A stretch of DNA of 62,499 nucleotides from the NCBI GenBank assembly GCA_017515465.1, contig JAFWFV010000003.1:1-62499 (forward strand), given 5' to 3'. Positions 1-8,508 of the stretch are shown in pieces. The DNA comes from Clostridiales bacterium (GTDB lineage: Bacteria > Bacillota > Clostridia > Saccharofermentanales > Saccharofermentanaceae). How positions within the stretch are numbered: the first letter of the stretch is position 1; each line of letters opens with the position of its first letter. The notes beneath the pieces were generated by a model. That model did no database searches. It worked only from the letters and a program-made list of their open reading frames with translations, and was not told the origin of the DNA. The translations under genes were made by a program, and so were the position numbers.

Positions 1-48
1 GATGACGACGATGACGATTCCGGCAGCGGAAGCGCATGGTATGAGTAA
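1..48 (+). CDS. C-terminal tail of an upstream protein (partial)
   Basis: The first 16 codons read in frame 1 as an acidic tail (six Asp, then Ser/Gly, ending AWYE) and stop at TAA 46-48. A rho-independent terminator follows within 25 bases, which fits the end of a real gene. Too little is present to name the protein. Confidence 0.55.
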   Translation, partial: DDDDDDSGSGSAWYE

Positions 49-69
49 TATCATCTGATTTGGCATTTC

Positions 70-104
70 CTGCCTGGCCCTCAATATGGGTCAGGCAGTT
101 TTTT
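70..104 (+). terminator. Rho-independent terminator of the upstream gene
   Basis: An 11-base arm at 70-80 pairs with 88-98 with one G-T pair, around a 7-base loop. Six T residues follow at 99-104. It separates the partial gene from the next reading frame. Confidence 0.8.
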
Positions 105-118
105 AGTGGGAGGTATAT

Positions 119-409
119 ATGAGCGGAGATCATGACGATCTGGATTTTGTGGAATCAATAATCAATGCACCCGTTTCTGAATCCAGGCAGGGCAAGACTG
201 ACATAGCATGCATAGTTGCTTTCGTAATGGCGATACTGGGCCTGCTTTCTGCAGGAATGTTTTCTGTTTTTGCATTGATAGCATCCATAGTCGCTTTCAT
301 AAGAGCCAGAAAGTTCGGACTCAAGGGGAAGGGACTTGCCACGGCGGGCATCATAATGTCTGCTATCGGCACCTTGTTCCTTATCATCTTTATCATGGCA
401 ATGGGATGA
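119..409 (+). CDS. Small DUF4190-like two-helix membrane protein
   Basis: This 96-residue protein has an acidic, polar N-terminus of about 30 residues. Two hydrophobic segments follow at roughly 30-57 and 72-95, joined by a short basic loop rich in Arg, Lys and Gly. The pattern matches the DUF4190 type of small integral membrane protein, whose function is unknown. A GGGAGG ribosome site lies six bases before the ATG. The gene begins a co-directional run with the pseudouridine synthase and murI. The family assignment rests on overall pattern only. Confidence 0.65.
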   Translation: MSGDHDDLDFVESIINAPVSESRQGKTDIACIVAFVMAILGLLSAGMFSVFALIASIVAFIRARKFGLKGKGLATAGIIMSAIGTLFLIIFIMAMG

Positions 410-416
410 TCATGCA

Positions 417-1364
417 ATGAGAAGTTTTACCGTTTCCCCGGCACAGAATAACAAGCACGTCGTAAAGGCTTCGGTCGAGGCCTTTCCCCAGCTTGCGCCT
501 GCTGATCTGTTCAGGGCTTTGAAGCGAAAGGATATCAGGATCGACGGCAAAAAGATATCTTCCGACATCGCAGTCAAAGAAGGGCAGACCGTGGAGATAT
601 GGCTGCCTGACAGCCTGTTCGAACAGGAAAAGAAACCTCAGCAAAAGCAGGCTCTCTATGCCAAGGTATATGAATCCGACAGGATAATAATAGTAAACAA
701 GAGGCAGGGTGTTGCTGTCCATCCCGGAAAGAACACAGGAGGGGCGGATCTTATAGATCAGGTCAGGAAAGATCTCAACGACCCGGATGCTGACCTGTGC
801 CACAGGATAGATATGAACACAGGCGGTCTGGTCATGATCGCCAAGGACAAGAAAGCCCTGGACGATGCTGTTAAGCTGTTCAAGGGCGATCTGATCACCA
901 AGAGATACAGGGCGCTGGTATATGGCGTTCCCGTGGAGGGTGAGCCTGTGATCTGCGGTGATGATGCCGTAATGAAGGAGGTTTCATGCTTCCTGGAAAA
1001 GACCTCAAAGGGAACTGTCTTCATCCACGATGACAGACAGCCTGGTGACCTCATAGCAACATCCAGATACAGGGTCATGGGTACCTACGGCGACATATCG
1101 GATATCGAGGTGGAACTGGTCACGGGCAGGACCCATCAGATCAGGGCGCAGTTCGCCCACATGGGTCATCCCGTAATAGGCGACGGACTTTACGGCAGGG
1201 CCAAGATCAATGATTCCTTCTCCGGCAAGGACGGAAAGAAGGTCAGATACCAGCAGCTTTTTGCATCTACGCTGATATTTGGTAAGATACCTGCTGATAA
1301 TTGTTTGAAGGAGCTGTCGGGCAGAAGGTTCTCTCTTAATCCCGACTTTGGTGTTAAACTATAA
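417..1364 (+). CDS. RluA-family pseudouridine synthase
   Basis: The 315-residue protein has the two-part build of RluA/RluC/RluD enzymes. An S4-type RNA-binding domain lies at about 15-65 and the catalytic domain follows. The signature HRID-MNTGG at about 129 is the family's HRLD-x-x-TSG motif and supplies the catalytic Asp (about 132). A further conserved stretch, TGRTHQIRAQFAHMGHPVIG, lies at about 237-256. The enzyme isomerises uridine to pseudouridine in rRNA or tRNA; which sites it modifies cannot be told from sequence. The ATG lies 7 bases after the preceding stop and its ribosome site is weak. The length is normal for the family. Confidence 0.93.
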   Translation: MRSFTVSPAQNNKHVVKASVEAFPQLAPADLFRALKRKDIRIDGKKISSDIAVKEGQTVEIWLPDSLFEQEKKPQQKQALYAKVYESDRIIIVNKRQGVAVHPGKNTGGADLIDQVRKDLNDPDADLCHRIDMNTGGLVMIAKDKKALDDAVKLFKGDLITKRYRALVYGVPVEGEPVICGDDAVMKEVSCFLEKTSKGTVFIHDDRQPGDLIATSRYRVMGTYGDISDIEVELVTGRTHQIRAQFAHMGHPVIGDGLYGRAKINDSFSGKDGKKVRYQQLFASTLIFGKIPADNCLKELSGRRFSLNPDFGVKL

Positions 1365-1366
1365 AC

Positions 1367-2185
1367 ATGGCAGATAACAGACCGATAGGTGTATTTGATT
1401 CAGGTATAGGCGGACTTACCGTTCTCCGTGAGATCTGGGACATGGTCCCGGGCGAGGGAACGGTGTATTTTGGTGATAACGGCAGGGCCCCATATGGTAC
1501 CAAGTCCAAGAGCACCATAATCAAGTATTCCCTCCAGAACATGAGATTTCTGGAGGATCAGGACGTCAAGATGATCGTCATCGCATGCAACACCGCCAGC
1601 GCGCATGCGTATAAAGTCTTATCAGAAAAAGCAGACATACCCGTCATCGAGGTGGTAACACCCGGCGCGAGAGCTGCTGCAAAGGCTACCAGGAACGGCA
1701 AGATAGGCATAATTGCCACCAAGGGATCAGTCAACTCAGGAGTATATAAGGATGCAGTGGAGAGGTATTCCGCTCCCGGCACCGAGATCTACCAGCAGGC
1801 TTGCCCGCTTTTCGTATCCCTCGCCGAAGAGGGATGGTGGGATAACGACATAACCGCCGCAGTTTGCAGGGAGTACCTGACTCCCCTCAAGGAGGCAGGT
1901 ATCGATACGCTGGTTCTGGGTTGCACCCATTACCCTCTGCTGTCTGATGCCATCCGCAAGTTCATGGGAAGCGACGTCGTCCTCATAAATGCCGGCAAGG
2001 CAGTTGCCGAGGTCGTAAGGGATACCCTGAACGCAGGATCTCTTGCTTCAGACGGTATAGATCCCGTCAGGGCTTTCTATACCAGCGACGAACCCGAGCT
2101 CTTTGAAGAGATCGCATCACCTTTCCTGGGCAGAGGACTGCCTGCAGGAACAAAGCATTTCAACACTGACAGGTACGAAGTATGA
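1367..2185 (+). CDS. murI: Glutamate racemase
   Basis: The enzyme interconverts L- and D-glutamate, supplying D-Glu for peptidoglycan in the cytoplasm. Both half-sites of the two-cysteine mechanism are visible: ACNTASA with Cys about 74, and GCTHYPLL with Cys about 186. The N-terminal GVFDSGIGGLTVLREI stretch is also diagnostic. At 272 residues it has the usual family length. It starts two bases after the pseudouridine synthase stop and overlaps the next gene by four bases (ATGA), so the three are probably co-transcribed and translationally coupled. No strong ribosome site precedes the ATG, in keeping with coupling. Confidence 0.96.
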   Translation: MADNRPIGVFDSGIGGLTVLREIWDMVPGEGTVYFGDNGRAPYGTKSKSTIIKYSLQNMRFLEDQDVKMIVIACNTASAHAYKVLSEKADIPVIEVVTPGARAAAKATRNGKIGIIATKGSVNSGVYKDAVERYSAPGTEIYQQACPLFVSLAEEGWWDNDITAAVCREYLTPLKEAGIDTLVLGCTHYPLLSDAIRKFMGSDVVLINAGKAVAEVVRDTLNAGSLASDGIDPVRAFYTSDEPELFEEIASPFLGRGLPAGTKHFNTDRYEV

Positions 2186-2592
2186 AGGCCACGGTAGAGA
2201 TCAGGACCAACGTGTATCCCGAGGCATTAAGGACAACGGCCATCAGGGAGGAGAAGGGCGGCATCATATCCTATAAATGGGTCGAGAAGAGATCTGCCGA
2301 GGAAAAGGAATCCCTGTATGAACTCATCCTCGATACCCGCAGGAACAAGGCAACAGTCAAGAGATCCGGAAACATCAAGTCAGAACTGGAATTCAAGGCG
2401 GGGGAAGAGACCCTGGGCGGCATCTACACCTTCTACGGACTCATTCCCGTGAAGATAATAACAGAGCAGATGAACATGCCTTCCGCCATGAGCGAGACCT
2501 TTGAAATGACCTACAGGCTCAATTCCGGCGATGACGAACTGGTAAAAAATACATTTTCGTTAAAAAGGCTCTTGCAAAACCCAAACTGTTAA
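2182..2592 (+). CDS. DUF1934 family beta-barrel protein
   Basis: This 136-residue protein resembles the DUF1934 family: small, charged, calycin-like proteins common in Firmicutes, often near cell-wall or translation genes. Visible marks are alternating hydrophobic strands, a central GxIYTFYGLIPVKI-like segment at about 90-103, and a late segment with MTYRLNSG. There is no signal peptide or membrane segment, so it is probably cytoplasmic. It overlaps murI by ATGA, which suggests coupling. Its function is unknown. The call rests on pattern and neighbourhood. Confidence 0.7.
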   Translation: MKATVEIRTNVYPEALRTTAIREEKGGIISYKWVEKRSAEEKESLYELILDTRRNKATVKRSGNIKSELEFKAGEETLGGIYTFYGLIPVKIITEQMNMPSAMSETFEMTYRLNSGDDELVKNTFSLKRLLQNPNC

Positions 2593-2643
2593 TGTATTAT
2601 CAGTAAGCATTGTTTGAGAAAGTAGTATCGGAGGTGAAGATAG

Positions 2644-2829
2644 ATGGCACATCCTAAGCGTAAATGGTCGAAGACCAGAACGGCACGCCACAGAGCAGCA
2701 TGGAAGCTTTCGTTGCCCGGTTTTGTAGAGTGCCCTCAGTGCCATAGCAAGATGCTCCGCCGTAAGGTTTGCAAGAATTGCGGATATCTGGATGGCAAGC
2801 AGGTCATCAAAGTCGGCGAAGAGATCTGA
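2644..2829 (+). CDS. rpmF: Large-subunit ribosomal protein L32 (bL32)
   Basis: This 61-residue basic protein begins MAHPKRKWSKTRTARHRAAW, the classic bL32 start. It contains a four-cysteine zinc ribbon, CPQC at about 30-33 and CKNC at about 43-46. Such zinc-bearing L32 is the usual form where zinc is plentiful; zinc-free paralogues lack these cysteines. It is part of the 50S subunit. GGAGG lies at 2631-2635, about eight bases before the start. A terminator follows directly, so it ends its transcription unit before der. Confidence 0.97.
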   Translation: MAHPKRKWSKTRTARHRAAWKLSLPGFVECPQCHSKMLRRKVCKNCGYLDGKQVIKVGEEI

Positions 2830-2857
2830 TTTTGATTCACAGAAAGCGACTAACATC

Positions 2858-2888
2858 AGGCAGTGAGAATAAACCCACTGCCTTTTTT
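2858..2888 (+). terminator. Terminator after rpmF
   Basis: AGGCAGTG at 2858-2865 pairs with CACTGCCT at 2876-2883, followed by a T run to 2888. A GTG that could extend der upstream (2863) lies inside this stem, which argues against that start. Confidence 0.85.
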
Positions 2889-2907
2889 GTGTGAAAGTAG
2901 GATCATC

Positions 2908-4236
2908 ATGAGCAAACCCGTCGTAGCGATCGTAGGCCGTCCTAATGTCGGCAAATCGAGTCTTTTCAACACTCTCTATGGAGAGCGTATATCTATCGTA
3001 CACGACACTCCCGGCGTTACCAGGGACCGTCTGTATGCCGAGGCCAACTGGCGCGGCAGGGATTTCATAATGATCGACACGGGCGGAATCGAGCCCGAAT
3101 CCGACGACGTCATCACGCGCAATATGCGTCTCCAGGCAGAGATCGCCATTGAAACATCTGACGTCATTATATTCATGTGCGACATCAACGCAGGTATGAC
3201 CGCATCTGATCAGGAGATCGCAGTAATGCTCCGCAAGAGCGGCCGCCCCGTCGTATGCGCCGTCAACAAAGTTGACAAGGTAGGCGATCCGCCTGCTGAT
3301 TTCTATGAGTTCTATAACCTGGGCCTGGATAACTGCATCGCCATGTCCGCCGCCCACAGACTGGGCATCGGCGAACTCCTGGATGCCGTATTCGAGCATT
3401 TCCCCGAAGAAGACGATGAGTCATCCGGCTCCGAGACCATCAGGGTCGCCCTGATAGGCAGGCCTAATGCTGGCAAATCCTCGCTGGCCAACAAGATAAT
3501 CGGCGAGGAGAGGAGCATTGTATCTGACATAGCAGGCACCACCAGGGACACCATAGACTCCTATGTTGAGAACAAGTTCGGCAAGTTCACCATAATCGAT
3601 ACCGCCGGAATGCGTAAAAAGGGCAAGATCGAGGACAAGGTGGAAAAGTACTCCATGGTCAGAGCACTGGCAGCAGTCGAGAGGGCTGACGTATGCGTCA
3701 TCCTGATCGATGCCTCAGTAGGCATAACAGAGCAGGACACCAGGGTCGCGGGCATCGCCCATACCGCAGGCAAGGCGTGCGTCATCGCCATCAACAAGTG
3801 GGACCTGATCGACAAGGAAACAGGCACTCTGGAGCAGATGACCAAGATAGTAAAGGAGCGTTTCTCCTTTATGGACTACGCACCCGTAGTATTCCTGTCA
3901 GCCAAGACCGGCCAGAGGATCGACCGCCTCTTTGAAAAGATCGTCATCGCCAATGAGAGCTCCCATAAGCGCCTGACCACAGGCGTATTCAACGACATGC
4001 TCAGCGAGGCGATCGCAGTAGTTCCCACACCCCAGGACAAGGGCAAGCACCTCAAGATCTACTACGGCACCCAGATCGCCGTCTGTCCGCCTACATTCGC
4101 TTTGTTTGTCAACAACAAGGAACTGTCTCACTTCTCCTATGAGCGTTACATCGAGAACCAGATCAGAGCCAACTTCGGCTTCGAGGGCACACCCATCAGG
4201 CTGTATCTGAGGGAAAAGGGCGAGAAGGCTGATTGA
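2908..4236 (+). CDS. der: Ribosome assembly GTPase Der (EngA)
   Basis: Der is a tandem-GTPase needed for 50S subunit maturation. Two complete G domains are visible: the first P-loop GRPNVGKS at about 9-16 with DTGG and NKVD, and the second GRPNAGKS at about 184-191 with DTAG and NKWD. A C-terminal KH-like domain ends with KGEKAD. From the ATG at 2908 the protein has 442 residues, the usual size. A longer reading from GTG 2863 would begin inside the rpmF terminator and adds a non-conserved stretch, so it was rejected. The gene faces a minus-strand gene across a repeat block. Confidence 0.97.
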   Translation: MSKPVVAIVGRPNVGKSSLFNTLYGERISIVHDTPGVTRDRLYAEANWRGRDFIMIDTGGIEPESDDVITRNMRLQAEIAIETSDVIIFMCDINAGMTASDQEIAVMLRKSGRPVVCAVNKVDKVGDPPADFYEFYNLGLDNCIAMSAAHRLGIGELLDAVFEHFPEEDDESSGSETIRVALIGRPNAGKSSLANKIIGEERSIVSDIAGTTRDTIDSYVENKFGKFTIIDTAGMRKKGKIEDKVEKYSMVRALAAVERADVCVILIDASVGITEQDTRVAGIAHTAGKACVIAINKWDLIDKETGTLEQMTKIVKERFSFMDYAPVVFLSAKTGQRIDRLFEKIVIANESSHKRLTTGVFNDMLSEAIAVVPTPQDKGKHLKIYYGTQIAVCPPTFALFVNNKELSHFSYERYIENQIRANFGFEGTPIRLYLREKGEKAD

Positions 4237-4256
4237 TAGCTGGTATGGTGCTGCTG

Positions 4257-4408
4257 ATTCAGACTAATGTTCAGGTAAATTGATTTGGTCTGACAGCTAG
4301 TCTGAATAATTCCACTAATGTTCAGGTAAATTGATTTGGTCTGACAGCTAGTCTGAATAATTCCACTAATGTTCAGGTAAATTGATTTAGTCTGACAGCT
4401 AGTCTGAC
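4257..4408. repeat. Three tandem 51-bp repeats between convergent genes
   Basis: Nearly identical units begin at 4263, 4314 and 4365; the third is cut short at 4408. Each unit holds TAATGTTCAGGTAAATTGAT and a GTCTGACAGCTAGTCTGA segment. Upstream of the first unit, ATTCAGACTA (4257-4266) is the exact reverse complement of TAGTCTGAAT (4298-4307). In later units the left arm is altered. No reading frame here is credible; the period of 17 codons makes a false repetitive frame on the minus strand. Confidence 0.9.
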
Positions 4409-4420
4409 TGCCGTTCCTGA

Positions 4421-5170
4421 TCAACCCGATTTTATATGATAAGCAGCTAACTGAGATACTATTGATGACAATTGTGCCCTAATTAGATCGGTTCCGGGTG
4501 CATAAGTGATATCGCCGGAAAAGATAAAGAGATCTCTGCCAATATAGACTCCGTCTGCCTGGGCATATTCCAGCTTGGTCATGTTGTCATGGTTATAACC
4601 CGCGTCACTGCATTTTCCAAAGTATTCAACAAAGACGCAGCGGTTGAATTCCCGTATCACGATAACAAAATCCACGCTGAAAGTTTTGCCATGGAAGGTC
4701 ACATTTACATCGTATTTGAATTCCAGCCCTAATTCATCAAGTATGGTCGCATAAATCATCTCGGCTCTTGACCTGTAGTTGCGGCCATTATAGTAATACT
4801 TGCTCTCCTTCTTCCAGGTGCATGAACTGTCAACCAGAGAATCATAAAAGTCATTGTCGAATTGGTTATCGGTATTGACAATGACATATGAATGATCTCT
4901 TCGTTCGTGGCGATGGGCCAAGATACTGTTGATACGTAATATGTGGTGTTCCAAGCCTGACCGCCTGTTAAAGATCTTCTCAAATCTCTTCCAGGAACTG
5001 CTGTTATGCGATATCTCCCTGTACTTTTTGTGACTGTCGTCGTAGATCCTCAGCACCGGATTAGTACGTCTTAATCCACTCCTTATCACAGGCAGTTCAT
5101 CCAACTGCCTGGTCAACGTATCTTTTCGCATCAGGTAGAATTCGGACGGGATCATGGTATAAACATTCAT
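4421..5170 (-). CDS. Hypothetical protein with a PD-(D/E)XK nuclease-like core
   Basis: The 249-residue protein is not recognised as a named family. Residues about 145-205 show the order expected of a PD-(D/E)XK nuclease fold: RSRAEMIYATILDELGL, where a Glu follows Ser-Arg-Ala, then SVDFVIVI with the Asp, then CVFVEYFGK with the acid and Lys. The E-(Y/H)-x-G ending recalls Vsr-like and helicase-linked nuclease domains. The N-terminal 130 residues are basic and polar. An AAAGGAG ribosome site precedes the ATG. It stands alone between der and typA. The nuclease idea is inference. Confidence 0.6.
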   Translation of the reverse strand: MNVYTMIPSEFYLMRKDTLTRQLDELPVIRSGLRRTNPVLRIYDDSHKKYREISHNSSSWKRFEKIFNRRSGLEHHILRINSILAHRHERRDHSYVIVNTDNQFDNDFYDSLVDSSCTWKKESKYYYNGRNYRSRAEMIYATILDELGLEFKYDVNVTFHGKTFSVDFVIVIREFNRCVFVEYFGKCSDAGYNHDNMTKLEYAQADGVYIGRDLFIFSGDITYAPGTDLIRAQLSSIVSQLAAYHIKSG

Positions 5171-5423
5171 ATCGTGCTCCTTTCATATCTACCTTGACCT
5201 TAACACGGACCCCGGAGGAAAAAGTTACGAAATGGTCCGAAATGATAACAATTTGTGATCTTTTGCATCCTGCAATGTTCTGTGATACTTATCGCACTGA
5301 AACGCCCCTGATAACTGATATTTTGGTAAATATGTCAGTACCTTGGGTTGGCAAATAAGTAGGAAAATATTATCCGTGCAAAATTATAAATATTATTAAT
5401 AAAAAGCGTTCAGAGGAGCAGTT

Positions 5424-7268
5424 ATGGCAAAGATTGAGAACATGCGCAATATCGCGATCATCGCACACGTAGACCACGGCAAGACTACCATCGTTGATTC
5501 CATGCTTAAGCAGGCGGGTATCTACAGGGAGAATGAGCAGATCGTGGAGCAGGTAATGGACAGCAATGATCTGGAGAGGGAGAGAGGTATCACTATCCTT
5601 GCCAAGAACACTGCTATCGATTACAAGGGCATCAGGATCAACGTCGTTGATACTCCCGGCCATGCTGACTTCGGCGGTGAGGTTGAGCGAGTACTTAAGA
5701 TGGTTGACGCAGTCCTCCTCGTTGTAGACTCCTTTGACGGACCCATGCCCCAGACGAGATTCGTTCTGCGCAAGGCTCTGGAGATGGGTTTGAAGCCCAT
5801 CGTCTGCATCAACAAGATCGACAGACCTGACGGAAGACCTCTGCAGGTAGTGGACATGGTCCTGGATCTGTTCATCGAGCTGGGTGCTGATGATGACCAG
5901 CTGGAATTCCCCATCGTATATACATCAGGAAAGACCGGTATCGCCACACTGGATCTCAAGGAGTTCCAGGAAGGCAAGCAGCTGGATTTTGCTCCGCTGC
6001 TCGACACCGTTATCAAATATACACCCTGTCCCGAGGGTGACGTTGATGCACCTCTGCAGCTTCTGGTATCCAACATCGACTCTGACCCCTATATCGGCCG
6101 TATCGCCGTTGGCAGGATCGAGAGAGGTTCCGTAAAGCAGGGTGAGAACGTATCCATCGCAACATTTGGCGAAGAGGGCAAGAGAAATGCCAGGATCGTT
6201 AAGCTCCTGAGATTCCACGACCTGGGCAGGGAAGAGATCAGCGAGGCATCAGTAGGTGAGATCGTTTGCGTTGCAGGTATCCCTGATATCAATATCGGTG
6301 ACACTATCTGCGATGCTGCAACACCCGAGCCTCTGCCTTTCGTTAATATCGACGAGCCTACCATCGCCATGACATTTTCTGTCAATGACAGCCCTTTTGC
6401 AGGTCAGGACGGTAAGTTCGTTACGTCAAGACATCTGAGAGACAGGCTCTTTAAGGAGATCGAGACCAACGTTTCAATGAGACTGGAAGAGACTGACACA
6501 ACTGAGGCTTTCGTTGTAAAGGGCAGAGGCGAGCTCCACCTGTCCATCCTCATCGAGACCATGAGAAGAGAAGGATACGAGTTCCAGGTAAGCAAGCCCA
6601 AGGTCATAATGAAGGAGATCGACGGCGTTATGTGCGAGCCTGTTGAGGATCTTGTCATCGACGTTCCCGAGGAGTTTGTAGGTCCCGTAATGGAGAAACT
6701 GGGAAGCCGTAAGGCAGAGCTTTTGAACATGCTTCCCCCTGACAAGGGATATACCAGACTGGAATTCAGGATCCCTTCCAGAGGCATCATCGGATACAGG
6801 ACCGAGTTTTTGACCGACACTAAGGGCAATGGTATAATGAACAGCGTAATCAGTGGCTTTGAGCCTTTTGTAGGCGACATCGCGACGAGAAATCACGGTG
6901 TGCTTGTTGCTTTCGAGAGCGGAGAGGCCATGACGTACGGACTGTTCAATGCACAGGACAGAGGCGCACTCCTCATCGGAGCAGGAACTCCTGTATATGA
7001 GGGTATGATCGTAGGCATCAATCCCAAGCCCGAGGATATCACCGTCAACGTCTGTAAGAAGAAGCACGTTACCAATATGCGTGCGGCAGGTTCCGACGAC
7101 GCTATGCGTCTCACGCCTCCTCTTAACTTCAGCCTTGAGCAGTGCCTTGAATTTGTTGAAGATGACGAGCTTTGCGAGGTAACGCCCAAGAACATCAGGC
7201 TCAGAAAGAAGATCCTGAGTTCCGAGCTCAGAGCCAAGGCTCAGGCTGCTGCCAAGAAGAAGGACTGA
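5424..7268 (+). CDS. typA: Translational GTPase TypA/BipA
   Basis: TypA is an EF-G-like GTPase that binds the ribosome and assists 50S assembly and stress growth. The G1 motif AHVDHGKTT is at about 14-22. [16 protein letters not shown] and NKIDRP follow, then domain II, the EF-G-like domains III and V ([25 protein letters not shown] segment), and the TypA-specific C-terminal domain. The length of 614 residues is standard. GAGGAG lies seven bases before the ATG. The 253 bases upstream are AT-rich and free of genes. No convincing -35/-10 pair could be fixed there. mltG follows after 13 bases. Confidence 0.97.
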   Translation: MAKIENMRNIAIIAHVDHGKTTIVDSMLKQAGIYRENEQIVEQVMDSNDLERERGITILAKNTAIDYKGIRINVVDTPGHADFGGEVERVLKMVDAVLLVVDSFDGPMPQTRFVLRKALEMGLKPIVCINKIDRPDGRPLQVVDMVLDLFIELGADDDQLEFPIVYTSGKTGIATLDLKEFQEGKQLDFAPLLDTVIKYTPCPEGDVDAPLQLLVSNIDSDPYIGRIAVGRIERGSVKQGENVSIATFGEEGKRNARIVKLLRFHDLGREEISEASVGEIVCVAGIPDINIGDTICDAATPEPLPFVNIDEPTIAMTFSVNDSPFAGQDGKFVTSRHLRDRLFKEIETNVSMRLEETDTTEAFVVKGRGELHLSILIETMRREGYEFQVSKPKVIMKEIDGVMCEPVEDLVIDVPEEFVGPVMEKLGSRKAELLNMLPPDKGYTRLEFRIPSRGIIGYRTEFLTDTKGNGIMNSVISGFEPFVGDIATRNHGVLVAFESGEAMTYGLFNAQDRGALLIGAGTPVYEGMIVGINPKPEDITVNVCKKKHVTNMRAAGSDDAMRLTPPLNFSLEQCLEFVEDDELCEVTPKNIRLRKKILSSELRAKAQAAAKKKD

Positions 7269-7281
7269 CAAGAAGGAATAA

Positions 7282-8508
7282 ATGATTTCGAAGAAGATCA
7301 GGATCGCACTGAGGATACTTATTATCCTCGTACTGCTTTTCTCATTTGCCGTTATTGGAGTTATATTCGGATACAACTACGTTCTCTCACAGGAGAAGAG
7401 GTTTGATGCGCTCTCGGCCAGGATCGAGGCAGGTGCATATAAGGACCTGAAGGCAGATACTCCCGGCGTCGTTACGGTCGTTATCAATACCGGTGATTCC
7501 ACTTCGGACATCGCGGAAAGACTCTATGATGCGGGGCTGGTCAGCAACACCTTTATCTTTTCTCTCCTGAGCAAGATCAACGGCTTTGACGGATCTTATG
7601 TTGCAGGAACACATTACCTGCTCAACACATTCTCATATGATGAGCTGATGTACTTCCTGACGCTCGAACCCGCCAGTGTCAAGGTAACGATCCCCGAGGG
7701 TCTGACATACCAGGAGATCAAGCAGCTCCTGTGGGATGCCGGCCTGACATTTGACGAGGCAGAGATGGATGAGTGCATGAACTCGACCAATCTCTTCGTA
7801 GATTATGATTTCGTATCCCAGATAGAACTGAACGATGACAGGGATTATGTCCTTGATGGATATCTCTATCCCGATACCTACATCTTCGACATCAATGCCT
7901 CGCCTGAGTCCATCATACGCAAGTTCCTGAGCAACATGGACAGCAAGCTCTATTCAGACTATTATGCCAGGGCAAAAAAACTGGGCATGTCAATGGATGA
8001 GGTCATTACGCTGGCATCCATCATCCAGGCCGAGACGGGCAGGATCTCCGACATGATGTATATCTCCGCAGTCTTCCACAACAGGCTCAATTCCAGCAGT
8101 GAAGCGGACCATATCCTGGGTTCATCCGCTACCATCAATTACATAATCAAGACTAATGGCGGCAGAGCTACTCTGAACCACACTTCAGAGCAGCTGAACG
8201 CTGACAGTCCCTATAACACTTATACACATCCGGGACTGCCGCCGGGACCTATCTGCATGCCCGGCAACAATGCCATAGCTGCTGCTCTGTATCCGGAGCC
8301 TAACTGCAACTACATGTTCTTCTGTGCAACCGGTGACGGCGGCACAGCGTATGCCACAACTCTGGCTCAGCACGAGGCTAACGTAGCCAAGTATTCTTCC
8401 TCCTGGGAGGAGATCGACCGTGAGGCCGAGGAGCGCGAGAGGAACAGGCACTTAAACGAGGACGGTACCGTTAACGAGACAACGGCGGCAGGTGACGGAA
8501 ATGTCTGA
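7282..8508 (+). CDS. mltG: Endolytic peptidoglycan transglycosylase MltG
   Basis: MltG is a membrane-anchored lytic transglycosylase that cuts nascent glycan strands outside the cell. One N-terminal membrane helix lies at about 8-32. A LysM-like region at about 55-145 comes before the YceG catalytic domain. LDGYLYPDTYIF and LASIIQAETG are visible; the Glu in the latter (about 251) is the predicted catalytic residue. The GLPPGPICMPG motif follows. The 408-residue length is normal; the C-terminal 30 residues are charged and probably disordered. It overlaps the U32 gene by eight bases, as related genes do in other Firmicutes. Confidence 0.94.
   Translation: MISKKIRIALRILIILVLLFSFAVIGVIFGYNYVLSQEKRFDALSARIEAGAYKDLKADTPGVVTVVINTGDSTSDIAERLYDAGLVSNTFIFSLLSKINGFDGSYVAGTHYLLNTFSYDELMYFLTLEPASVKVTIPEGLTYQEIKQLLWDAGLTFDEAEMDECMNSTNLFVDYDFVSQIELNDDRDYVLDGYLYPDTYIFDINASPESIIRKFLSNMDSKLYSDYYARAKKLGMSMDEVITLASIIQAETGRISDMMYISAVFHNRLNSSSEADHILGSSATINYIIKTNGGRATLNHTSEQLNADSPYNTYTHPGLPPGPICMPGNNAIAAALYPEPNCNYMFFCATGDGGTAYATTLAQHEANVAKYSSSWEEIDREAEERERNRHLNEDGTVNETTAAGDGNV

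Noticed and set aside
2863..2907. Longer der starting at GTG 2863
   Set aside because: The codon is within the rpmF terminator stem and the extra residues are not typical of Der.
4257..4408. CRISPR-like array
   Set aside because: The units are directly joined with no unique spacers, and no cas genes are near.
4146..4424. Minus-strand frame with three copies of a 17-residue repeat
   Set aside because: It results from the 51-bp repeat being a multiple of three, overlaps der and has no ribosome site.
5171..5423. A gene or riboswitch upstream of typA
   Set aside because: No frame, terminator or known aptamer shape was found; it looks like a plain AT-rich promoter region.
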